Assembly (NCBI GenBank): GCA_902798965.1
Contig: CADBYS010000029.1
Coordinates: 1-37,503 of the forward strand
Source of the DNA: an uncultured Bacteroidales bacterium
Lineage (GTDB): Bacteria > Bacteroidota > Bacteroidia > Bacteroidales > Paludibacteraceae
DNA length: 37,503 nucleotides
Direction: 5' to 3'
This document shows positions 1 to 6,550 of this stretch, one piece after another. The notes under the pieces were generated by a model. It was not told the DNA's origin and searched no databases. It was given only the letters and a program-made list of their open reading frames with translations. Made by a program: the position numbers and the translations under genes. Every line of letters begins with the position of its first letter. Position 1 is the stretch's first letter.

Positions 1-1
1 T

Positions 2-418
2 ATGTATTACAAACTGATACGACATACACTATTGGAAAGTTTCGAAAGCAAGGACGGGAATCGTCATGATGTGGTAATAGGCACCCTATACAAGGTGCAT
101 CATTACTTCAACCACCGCACAGGAGTGACTGTTGAAGTGCTGACGCCTCTTTGCGACACGATGGAGTTTGCCGACTCGATGATTCTGCCGCTCGTGTACA
201 GGGTGGATGTGACTCGCAGCTCACGCTTAGGGCGGCTGACACCTAACCTACAGCAAGTACCCGGACATGACGACATCCGCATCCATACCGGCAGATCGAG
301 ATTATCGGATATATACGTGACGTTGGATGAGGAGCGGAAGTTAACCAAACGCTGGTACCGAGAGAAACTGACAGGCGAAGAGACGCGCCTGGAGATAGGG
401 AACTTATGGCAAAGGTAG
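2..418 (+). CDS. DUF5675-like phage-associated small protein
   Basis: A 138-residue protein whose second half resembles the DUF5675 family found in bacteriophages and mobile elements. The visible signature is a strand around residues 62-75 (LPLVYRVDVTRSSR), then 'LQQVPGHDDIRIHTGR' at about residues 83-98, matching the family pattern of 'VPGF.GIRIH.GN'. The usual following 'DTEGC' segment is not recognisable, so the domain may be divergent. No signal peptide or membrane segment is visible. The ATG lies one base from the window edge, so a longer upstream start cannot be excluded, although the N-terminus aligns reasonably with a complete domain. It overlaps the next gene by 13 bases, which suggests translational coupling. 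The biochemical role of DUF5675 is not established. Confidence 0.6.
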   Translation: MYYKLIRHTLLESFESKDGNRHDVVIGTLYKVHHYFNHRTGVTVEVLTPLCDTMEFADSMILPLVYRVDVTRSSRLGRLTPNLQQVPGHDDIRIHTGRSRLSDIYVTLDEERKLTKRWYREKLTGEETRLEIGNLWQR

Positions 419-669
419 AATTTGACATAGGCATTGATTCGGTGCGGGGGATATTGATGGGGAGCGATCCGTATTATATCCGCCGCTATCCGGACAAGGA
501 CGGGAAGGTGATGCATATCGTGCAAGCACGGCCTGACCGCTCCGGCCATGTGGCTACCCAAGCCGAACGGCAGAACCGCATTGACTTCGCGGAGCGTTAT
601 GGCGCCCAACGCCACGCGGAGTTCATGGAGCGGAAGTGGAAAAACCAACTCGAATTATCATTCGAATAG
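406..669 (+). CDS. Small MAKV-family protein A (unknown function)
   Basis: An 87-residue basic protein I cannot assign to a named family. It starts 'MAKVEFDIGIDSVRGIL', which parallels the start of the gene at 1423 ('MAKVEWSAGIDSVSGAL') and, more loosely, the one at 37502 on the other strand ('MAHFKSSNGINDITGAL'). After a variable middle comes a helical segment, TQAERQNRIDFAERYGA, resembling the 'A..R..F' helix of the other members. There is no signal peptide and no cysteine. The start codon lies inside the 3' end of the preceding DUF5675-like gene, so the two are probably co-translated. The fast-changing middle between conserved ends resembles small phage or mobile-element structural proteins, but this is inference. 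Confidence 0.6.
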   Translation: MAKVEFDIGIDSVRGILMGSDPYYIRRYPDKDGKVMHIVQARPDRSGHVATQAERQNRIDFAERYGAQRHAEFMERKWKNQLELSFE

Positions 670-686
670 ACCGCTGACGCTAAAAG

Positions 687-793
687 AAAAAAGACCGTAG
701 CCTGTGGCTACTCAAAGACAAAAGCCTAAAATGTATTAGTGCTGACAACTATTCGGCTTTGAGCGAAGCGTTCTTTGAACGAAGTGGTCTTTT
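687..793 (+). ncRNA. Candidate structured intergenic RNA, multi-hairpin
   Basis: In the 182-base gap between two small genes, several inverted repeats nest inside one closing stem. AAAAGACC (689-696) pairs with GGTCTTTT (786-793). Inside lie a perfect hairpin GTAGCC-TGT-GGCTAC (697-711), AAAGCC (721-726) facing GGCTTT (755-760), and a perfect hairpin CGTTC-TTT-GAACG (769-781). No open reading frame of note covers the region. It could be an RNA leader for the gene at 852 or a structured DNA site. Assignment rests on base pairing alone. Confidence 0.4.
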
Positions 794-851
794 ATCTTTG
801 AGCGCACGAAGTAAGCGGTCGATATATTAACAACCTAAACCTTAACTATTT

Positions 852-1169
852 ATGGCAAAAATCACATTACATGGAATGTTTGCCCGCGTGAAGGGCAAAT
901 TCAACCGGTCGGAGACCTTGTATTTCAAGGGTTGTCCGTGCAAGAAGGAACAGCTTGGTGTTGACCTGCTGAACCCGAGTAAGTCGAAGCACGCAAAGAA
1001 CGTGCAGGCACAAAACGCGCTGAAAACAGCGGCAGCGGCTGCGAAGACTGCGCTGGCTGATCCATCGGAGCGCGCAACGCTGGAAGCTGCGTTCAACGCG
1101 CAGAAGAAGTACAGCTCGCTGTTCGCTTACACCGTGGCGCAGAAGTACGTGAATCCCTTCGGGGACTAA
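852..1169 (+). CDS. Small MAK-family protein B (unknown function)
   Basis: A 105-residue protein without a recognised domain. It begins 'MAKITLHGMFARVKGKF', a looser version of the family start seen at 406 and 1423, then has a short cysteine pair (CPCKK, about residues 28-32). A strongly helical alanine-rich stretch follows (about residues 52-85), similar in place to the helix of the sister proteins. No signal peptide or transmembrane segment is seen. The 12 bases just before the start (ACCTTAACTATT) are the same as those before the gene at 1423, which supports this start and a common origin of the two units. The function is unknown; relationship to the other MAK proteins is probable rather than certain. 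Confidence 0.6.
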   Translation: MAKITLHGMFARVKGKFNRSETLYFKGCPCKKEQLGVDLLNPSKSKHAKNVQAQNALKTAAAAAKTALADPSERATLEAAFNAQKKYSSLFAYTVAQKYVNPFGD

Positions 1170-1179
1170 GATTTCTGTA

Positions 1180-1374
1180 CGGATTCCACGGATCGAACGG
1201 ATTGCAATGAATCTTGGTGGGTCAAAAATTGCCCAAAATAATCCAAAATTATTACAATGGATTATATAGGTCAACAACTACCAACAACAAACAACAACTA
1301 CAATGGCTCTTTATGGTTCACGAATTAAGCGAATTAAACGAATTACGATGAATCCGTAAGATCCGTGAGATCCG
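1180..1374. repeat. Imperfect inverted repeat with 9-base repeat words between MAK genes
   Basis: Two 24-base arms, 1180-1203 and 1351-1374, are reverse complements with 20 of 24 positions matching (core CACGGATC / GATCCGTG). Next to the right arm, 1321-1347 reads as three 9-base units: CGAATTAAG, CGAATTAAA, CGAATTACG. Between the arms, around 1227-1258, is a degenerate copy of the 'CCCAAAATAATC' word that also follows both long hairpins (2032-2062 and 14000-14034). The region has no gene. It may be a small non-autonomous element or a decayed repeat. Confidence 0.5.
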
Positions 1375-1422
1375 GACAGCTTAACAATTTAACCGTTTAA
1401 CCAATTAAAAACCTTAACTATT

Positions 1423-1806
1423 ATGGCAAAAGTAGAATGGAGTGCCGGTATCGACAGTGTATCCGGCGCACTGAGTAAACCGAGTAAGAGTGGTCAGCAC
1501 TCGTGCAACAAGATGTTGCTTGGCACGCACCGCGTAGCCGCGACCACGAGTAACAAATGTAACCGCTTGTATCTGCGCAAGAAAGTGGAGCGTTCCACCG
1601 AGCCCACCGCGGACGAGCTCGCAGCTCGTACGCGATTCAGCATCGTGTCGGCGCAGGTGGCACAGCGCAAGAAAAACCTGGCAACGATGAACCAGGATCG
1701 CGAGGCGTTCGAGGCGCAGAAGAACACCCCGGGCGGCAAGAAGACCCTGACCTCGTACCTGTGGATGGTTGTTGGTGCTGCCTACGACGCCGAGCACCAA
1801 GGGTAA
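1423..1806 (+). CDS. Small MAKV-family protein C (unknown function)
   Basis: A 127-residue, lysine- and arginine-rich protein. The N-terminus (MAKVEWSAGIDSVSGALSK) is clearly related to the protein at 406 and resembles that at 37502. A basic middle carries two cysteines (near residues 28 and 46). A helical segment follows at about residues 64-100 (ADELAARTRFSIVSAQVAQR...), where the sisters have 'T..E..NRIDF' or 'QGEQAQRGSW'. The C-terminus is more hydrophobic (SYLWMVVGAAYD). Its leader ACCTTAACTATT matches that of the gene at 852. A long hairpin and a small lipoprotein follow directly. I do not recognise a function; the layout suggests a mobile or phage-derived gene cassette. Confidence 0.65.
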   Translation: MAKVEWSAGIDSVSGALSKPSKSGQHSCNKMLLGTHRVAATTSNKCNRLYLRKKVERSTEPTADELAARTRFSIVSAQVAQRKKNLATMNQDREAFEAQKNTPGGKKTLTSYLWMVVGAAYDAEHQG

Positions 1807-1851
1807 GTAATCTGCCTGCGGGTGTGGGTTAGAACAAAAACCTAAAAAACA

Positions 1852-1974
1852 CTGCTTGCGGGTTGCTGTGCTTTGCACGTGAGTCTTAGCTTGCTAAGGT
1901 GCTCTTTCAAGTAAACTTGACGATCCCCTTATCAATCTAATCCTCACCTCTGCGAGGCGCAAACCCGCAAGCAG
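1852..1974. ncRNA. Long imperfect hairpin, copy 1 (candidate structured RNA or hairpin DNA element)
   Basis: A 123-base imperfect palindrome. The base is a perfect 13-bp stem: CTGCTTGCGGGTT (1852-1864) with AACCCGCAAGCAG (1962-1974). Further in, GTGAG (1879-1883) pairs with CTCAC (1943-1947) and TTAG (1886-1889) with CTAA (1937-1940). The apex is TCAAGT-AA-ACTTGA (1907-1920). A second copy at 13818-13942 keeps the fold with paired substitutions: its apex is TCAAGC-GA-GCTTGA. This argues for selection on structure. It lies between small gene C and a lipoprotein. It does not match the integron attC consensus, and I cannot name a known RNA family. Confidence 0.55.
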
Positions 1975-2062
1975 CAATAAACCTAAATAAACCCATTGAT
2001 CAATCCATTGGATTATATTAGTCCAAAATGTCCCAAAATAATCAAAAATTCATTGGGATTTT
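1975..2062. repeat. Dispersed repeat tail following long hairpin, copy 1
   Basis: The bases after the hairpin are nearly identical to 13943-14034 after hairpin copy 2. Shared words include AATAAACC.AAATAAACCC (1977-1995), the palindrome AATCCATTGGATT, and GTCCAAAATGTCCCAAAAT. TCCCAAAAT (2030-2038) can pair with ATTTTGGGA a little downstream. The first word also occurs in exact reverse complement at 14227-14245. Sequence identity here is higher than in the hairpin itself. Confidence 0.6.
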
Positions 2063-2072
2063 GGGATAATTT

Positions 2073-2261
2073 TTGGTAATTGAGCGATTATTTATGATTT
2101 TTGCAGGGCTGTTGTGCGTTGCTGCCTGTGGTGCATTGATAAGCTCCTGCAACGTCACCCGCACCGTGACAACCTCCAGCCAGTACGTCCAGCGCGGCGA
2201 CACAACCGTCCTGATTCAGAGCAAGACGATTGAATCTTACGATGCCAGCAAAAGGCTATGA
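2073..2261 (+). CDS. Small lipoprotein of accessory-region type
   Basis: A tiny predicted lipoprotein. A hydrophobic stretch (MIFAGLLCVAACGALI) ends in the lipobox-like ISSC, after which the mature part is short and rich in threonine, serine and valine (NVTRTVTTSSQYVQRGD), ending YDASKRL. Small proteins with this 'SC.VT.TVTT' start are, from memory, common in Bacteroidales accessory loci, but I know of no assigned function. The coordinate given uses a TTG start that supplies a charged n-region (VIER); an ATG at 2094 giving 55 residues is the alternative. A strong terminator follows at 2302-2331. A possible decayed relative (27 codons from 14094) sits at the same place after hairpin copy 2. 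Confidence 0.55.
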   Translation: MVIERLFMIFAGLLCVAACGALISSCNVTRTVTTSSQYVQRGDTTVLIQSKTIESYDASKRL

Positions 2262-2272
2262 CAAGGGACTAA

Positions 2273-2302
2273 GTGACCAAGTACCAAGTACCAAGTGACA
2301 AA
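2273..2302. repeat. 7-8-base tandem repeat array (GTACCAA type)
   Basis: Units GTGACCAA, GTACCAA, GTACCAA, GTGACAAA follow one another between the lipoprotein stop codon and the terminator stem. The same unit type occurs inside signal-peptide codons at 27597-27618 and 30703-30731. Confidence 0.6.
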
Positions 2303-2331
2303 AAGAGCCGTGTGAGCGGCTTTTTTTGTTA
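2302..2331 (+). terminator. Rho-independent terminator after the small lipoprotein
   Basis: GAGCCG-TGTGAG-CGGC followed by a run of seven T, flanked upstream by A's so it can work on both strands. In reverse orientation the stem and flanks match the terminators at 25081-25110 and 37041-37070. It also serves the convergent end of the clp gene. Confidence 0.75.
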
Positions 2332-2369
2332 AATAATTTGCAAATGTCATTTTTTTTTCGTATATCCCC

Positions 2370-4643
2370 TTATACCTTAATATATTCGTCTTCGGGTTGC
2401 CGGTTGAGTAGGATATCGGTAATCACATCCTCTACGTGCGTTTGTATGGCGCGGCGCAGGGGGCGTGCGCCATAGCGCGGGTCGGAACCTTCCTTGATGA
2501 TGCGTTCGCGTACCTCCGGCGAGATGCTTACCTTATAGCCCATCACGGCGGTGCGTGCCAGCAATCCGCTCAGTTCGATATCCACGATGCGTTCCAAGGC
2601 TTCGCGCTGCAGGGCGTGGAAGAACACCACAGCATCCAGTCGGTTGACGAACTCCGGCGGGAAGGTACGATTCAGTGCCTTGGTAAGGATTGATTGCGAG
2701 GTGCGTGCATCAAGCTGCGAAGCCTCGAAGCCTATACCTGCGCCTTGCTCTGCCAACTGACGCGTGCCTACGTTCGAGGTGAAGATGATGATCGTGTTGC
2801 GGAAATCCACCGTGTGTCCCTGGCGGTCAGTCAGTCTGCCTTCGTCCAGCACTTGCAGCAGCACGTTGAAGATATCCGGGTGGGCTTTCTCTATCTCGTC
2901 GAACAGGATGATCGAGTACGGCTTGCGGCGCACGGCCTCTGTCAGTCGTCCGCCATCCTCGTGTGCCACGTATCCCGGAGGTGCTCCTACCATCAGCGAG
3001 GCGGTATGTTTCTCGCCGTACTCCGACATGTCGAAGCGGATGAGTGCATCCTTCGAGCCGAACATCTCTTCCGCCAGGCATTGTGCCAGGTGCGTCTTGC
3101 CTACGCCCGTCGGCCCCAGGAAGAAGAACGAACCGATAGGTCTGCCCGGGTCAGCCAATCCCAGACGCGAACGGCGTATAGCTTTCACCACTTGGTTGAT
3201 AGCCTCGTCCTGCCCGATGACGCGCGAGCGCAGTTCGCGGTCGAGATGCCGCAAGCGTTCGCTCTCGGCGGTTGCTACACGTTGTACGGGAACGCCAGAC
3301 ATGATACTTACCACTTCCGCCACATCCTCGTCCGTCACTACAGTGGGCGAGTCGGCTGCAGGCTCTTCTTGTCCCTCTGCCGGCTCAGCTTCGGGAGCGG
3401 GCTTGCTGCGTGAAGCAAGCAGGGCACCTACCTCATCCAGCACGTCGATGGCTTTGTCGGGGAAAGCACGATCGGTGATGTAGCGCTCCGACAATCGCAC
3501 GCACGCCTCAATAGCCTCAGGCGAATACTCCACATGGTGGTAATCGCTGTAGTACGGCGCCAGTTGCTGCAATATATCCTTGGTCTCATCGGCTGTGGTA
3601 GGCGGAATGATGATCTTCTGGAAGCGGCGCTCCAGGGCACCGTCCTTCTCTATCGTCTTCTTGTATTCCGCCAGGGTCGTAGCGCCGATGCACTGTATCT
3701 CTCCGCGTGCCAGGGCGGGTTTGAGTATGCCTGCCGCATCTAAGGAGCCGGAGGCGTTGCCTGCACCCATCAGGGTATGTATCTCGTCGATGAAGAGGAT
3801 GATCTCGGGGTGCTTGCGCAGTTCGTTGAGCACGTTTTTCATGCGCTCCTCAAACTGTCCGCGGTATACCGTACCGGCTACCAGCACCGCCAAGTCGAGC
3901 GAGATGATACGTTTGTTCTGCAGTTCGGGGATATCGGCATGTATCAGGCGTTCGGCTAATCCTTCTACGATTGCTGACTTGCCTACACCCGGATCGCCGA
4001 GCAAGATAGGATTGTTCTTTCTGCGGCGAGACAGGATACGCAGCACGCGCGTAATCTCTTGCTCGCGCCCTACTACGGGATCCAGCTTGCCGTCCATGGC
4101 CAGTTTGGTCAGGTCACGACCATAAGCATCCAATGCCGGCGTGTCGGATTTGCTTTTCTCTTTCGACTTCTGACTTTCGACTTTCGACTCTTCTGCGCCA
4201 TCCGCCATCACGCGTTCAGGCTTGGGGTACAGTGCCTCTACGGATTCGTAGGTTACATTATACTCATTGTCCAATATGATAGCGGGGTAGTTGATGCGTT
4301 CGCGCAGGATAGCCAGCAGCAGATGGATAGAGCCGGCAACATCCGCACCATACGCATCCCGCTCGATGCCTACCAGACGGATGATACGCTCGCTGCCGGA
4401 GGAGAGATGAACCGTGGTGTTGTCCACCTGCTCAGGCGGATCTTTGCGCATGTGGTCGTCCAATATCGTTTTGAATCGATGTATATCCACATTGCACTTG
4501 GTCAGGATATCGTAGGCTGTACCTTCACCCACACGGATGATACCGAGCATCAAGTGCTCGGGACAAACCTCTTTGTTGCCAAGACGAACAGTCTCTTGGC
4601 CTGCATACGTGATGATGTTTCGTAGTCGTGTTGTATAATCCAT
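2370..4643 (-). CDS. clpC: Clp-family AAA+ unfoldase (ClpC/ClpA type, lacking the middle domain)
   Basis: A 757-residue Hsp100 unfoldase that should feed substrates to ClpP. Two Clp N-repeats span about residues 1-145. The first ATPase domain has Walker A GDPGVGKS (216-223) and Walker B ILFIDEIH (282-289). The second has Walker A GPTGVGKT (510-517) and Walker B IILFDEIE (578-585). A ClpP-docking tripeptide IGF is at 637-639. The coiled-coil middle domain with UVR motif expected in ClpC is missing; instead an acidic proline/alanine-rich linker (about 411-432) joins the modules, giving the length of ClpA. The linker between the N-domain and ATPase 1 (about 152-166, [13 protein letters not shown]) is encoded by a 7-base tandem repeat. 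It is last in a leftward gene run, 19 bases after the porin gene. Confidence 0.88.
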   Translation of the reverse strand: MDYTTRLRNIITYAGQETVRLGNKEVCPEHLMLGIIRVGEGTAYDILTKCNVDIHRFKTILDDHMRKDPPEQVDNTTVHLSSGSERIIRLVGIERDAYGADVAGSIHLLLAILRERINYPAIILDNEYNVTYESVEALYPKPERVMADGAEESKVESQKSKEKSKSDTPALDAYGRDLTKLAMDGKLDPVVGREQEITRVLRILSRRRKNNPILLGDPGVGKSAIVEGLAERLIHADIPELQNKRIISLDLAVLVAGTVYRGQFEERMKNVLNELRKHPEIILFIDEIHTLMGAGNASGSLDAAGILKPALARGEIQCIGATTLAEYKKTIEKDGALERRFQKIIIPPTTADETKDILQQLAPYYSDYHHVEYSPEAIEACVRLSERYITDRAFPDKAIDVLDEVGALLASRSKPAPEAEPAEGQEEPAADSPTVVTDEDVAEVVSIMSGVPVQRVATAESERLRHLDRELRSRVIGQDEAINQVVKAIRRSRLGLADPGRPIGSFFFLGPTGVGKTHLAQCLAEEMFGSKDALIRFDMSEYGEKHTASLMVGAPPGYVAHEDGGRLTEAVRRKPYSIILFDEIEKAHPDIFNVLLQVLDEGRLTDRQGHTVDFRNTIIIFTSNVGTRQLAEQGAGIGFEASQLDARTSQSILTKALNRTFPPEFVNRLDAVVFFHALQREALERIVDIELSGLLARTAVMGYKVSISPEVRERIIKEGSDPRYGARPLRRAIQTHVEDVITDILLNRQPEDEYIKV
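4160..4187. repeat. 7-base tandem repeat array inside the clp gene
   Basis: Four consecutive units CTTTCGA, CTTCTGA, CTTTCGA, CTTTCGA. On the coding strand they encode an SKVESQK-type linker in frame between the N-domain and first ATPase of the Clp protein. The same array type is inside the mannose-1-phosphate guanylyltransferase gene at 11772-11799. Confidence 0.75.
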
Positions 4644-4662
4644 AATAACTATCTTTCGTCTT

Positions 4663-6519
4663 TTATCTGTAAAAATGCCATGCCAAGCCTGCGCGGAACA
4701 TAGGCGGGTTGAGCGGGTAGCCCGGCATGGAGTTGTAGTTGGGTTCCATGAAGTGTCCGTTCAGGTGCTGGTACTCGGCAAAGAACCTGAGCCTAAGCAG
4801 CCGGACATAGAAGTTGGCATACACATTGATGATAGGGTAGTTGCCCACCTTGGTATCGCTCTGCACGCAGAATTGCGACGTGGCGGGGCAAAGCAGCGGC
4901 GCGTAGTATGCCGTGTGATACCGCAGATTCACACCCAACTGTGCATCCATCGCGCGAAACCATAAGCCGTGATAATACAGGTTCGTATAGAGTGCAATAT
5001 CCGGCAAGGGAAGTACGGCTGATGTCGAGTGTTGCCACACCACATGGTTCTCCCAGTTCACCCAAGGCGTAGTCAAGTCAACATGGGCATTCACCGCCAG
5101 CACCTGCACATTGCCGTTGTGTTGTTGTGGCAGTCCCTGGCGGTCGAAGTAGATGAGGCGGGATATATTCTCGAAGCTCACATCCAGCGACGGTTTGATC
5201 CATTGTGTGGGATAAGCTATCGTGCCGCCTACGTAGAAGCGATAAATCTTCGCGAAGTTGTTATCCCAACTGAAATGATTCGACCAGTAGTGCTGAAAGT
5301 AAGGTGACGGTGTCTGGTTGCGGATGAAGGCCTTGGCAAGCAGGGTAAGCGAGTCCTTGCCCAAACGAAAACCTCCGTCGATATGACCGTTGACCTGGAA
5401 CTCGCCTATCTTGTAACCCACCAGACACACCTCGCCGTCAAAGCCGTAGTGGATATACTTCGTGTTGCGCATATACAACGCACCGCCTACAAACACGTTG
5501 TTATGCCAATTCTCGCTTGTGCCCAGTGTATCGTCCTGCCAGGTAAAGCGCTGCGCCTCATGGCGCGCAAACACATCGAATCCGAAGCGCATCAGCCGGT
5601 TGAACTCCTCGTGGAAGGTCACATCCAGCGTGTTGCTGATGGTCAGCACGTTCGCTGTATCCCGGGTCGAGGAATGCACGGTATCGTAGGTATGCGTGTA
5701 GAAGCCTTGCTTGGCTTGTTTCTCTATGTAACGCTTGGTTGCCTCGTGCACATCGAAAGCGTGGCGTATAGTCAGCAGCGGCACGCTGTCCGCCGTGCGG
5801 AACGTGTAGGAGTGGTTGACGTAACCTGCCAGGTATCGCGTGCCGGACATCGCCGTCAGGTTGACATCTATATCCTCGGTGTTAAGCACGCCACCCAGGT
5901 CGGTAGGGTTGGTTATGCCGCCATTCTCGAAGTTTGAGTGCGTTGCAAAGTCAAACGCGCCATGGATAGCATAGTTCTCGCCGCTGTAGGAGAGGAACAT
6001 ATCACCGTTCACCACTTTGGCTTCCTGACTGGCGTAATGCCCGATGGAGTTGAGGTAGTTGATTTGTCCGCCTACGTTCAGGTCTTCGCGGATATTACCG
6101 GTTAGCAACAGTTCCAGGTCATTCTGGTCGCGGTAGGTCTTGAAGCCTTTGCGGTACGAGATGGTGGAGAAAGGCAGGTTCGTTCGGAAGAACCGAGTCT
6201 TCTCGGGTGTTATTATATAAGGTGCGTACGCGTGTACGAACGGATTGTCGGTAGGGTATTGCCGGTCGAAGTACAGTTTGGGCTGAACGGGCGATACCAG
6301 ATTGCCGTTGTACGCCAGGCTCATACTGTAATCGTTGAGCAGCGTTTGCATAGGGTAGTTCAGCTGCAAGGTGTCCGGCAAGTCTTGCAGCGTATCGGGA
6401 GTAATAAGCATAGGAGAGAAATGCCACGTCCGCAGTGCGGGCGTTGGCATTTTCTCCTTACCGACCACCGCAGTGGTCAACAGTAAGATACAAGAGATGA
6501 TAGTCAGTCGTTTAGTCAT
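4663..6519 (-). CDS. Putative outer-membrane porin (Porin_10 / PF14121-like)
   Basis: A 618-residue outer-membrane protein. A Sec signal peptide (about residues 1-19, LTIISCILLLTTAVVG) precedes a mature region dominated by alternating amphipathic strands with aromatic ends, the pattern of a beta-barrel. The last residue is preceded by aromatics (LAWHFYR), as in many outer-membrane proteins. The N-terminal segments 'YNGNLVSPVQPKLYFDR' and 'FRTNLPFSTISYRKG' are recognisable from the large 'putative porin' family that is nearly universal in Bacteroidota and usually single copy. What it transports is unknown. It follows the GH57 gene by 31 bases and precedes clp by 19, so it is probably co-transcribed. 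Confidence 0.7.
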   Translation of the reverse strand: MTKRLTIISCILLLTTAVVGKEKMPTPALRTWHFSPMLITPDTLQDLPDTLQLNYPMQTLLNDYSMSLAYNGNLVSPVQPKLYFDRQYPTDNPFVHAYAPYIITPEKTRFFRTNLPFSTISYRKGFKTYRDQNDLELLLTGNIREDLNVGGQINYLNSIGHYASQEAKVVNGDMFLSYSGENYAIHGAFDFATHSNFENGGITNPTDLGGVLNTEDIDVNLTAMSGTRYLAGYVNHSYTFRTADSVPLLTIRHAFDVHEATKRYIEKQAKQGFYTHTYDTVHSSTRDTANVLTISNTLDVTFHEEFNRLMRFGFDVFARHEAQRFTWQDDTLGTSENWHNNVFVGGALYMRNTKYIHYGFDGEVCLVGYKIGEFQVNGHIDGGFRLGKDSLTLLAKAFIRNQTPSPYFQHYWSNHFSWDNNFAKIYRFYVGGTIAYPTQWIKPSLDVSFENISRLIYFDRQGLPQQHNGNVQVLAVNAHVDLTTPWVNWENHVVWQHSTSAVLPLPDIALYTNLYYHGLWFRAMDAQLGVNLRYHTAYYAPLLCPATSQFCVQSDTKVGNYPIINVYANFYVRLLRLRFFAEYQHLNGHFMEPNYNSMPGYPLNPPMFRAGLAWHFYR

Positions 6520-6550
6520 TCATCGTCTTGTGCTGCTCAAGTGGCAAAGC

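Noticed and set aside
1852-1974. Integron attC site
   Set aside because: The size and palindromic form fit, but the ends read ...GGGTT/AACCC..., not the RYYYAAC/GTTRRRY order, and there is no integrase or cassette array.
2694-3483. Two 239-codon + strand frames inside the Clp gene
   Set aside because: They are shadows of the well-conserved - strand Clp gene. They have arginine/serine-rich composition and no recognisable domain.
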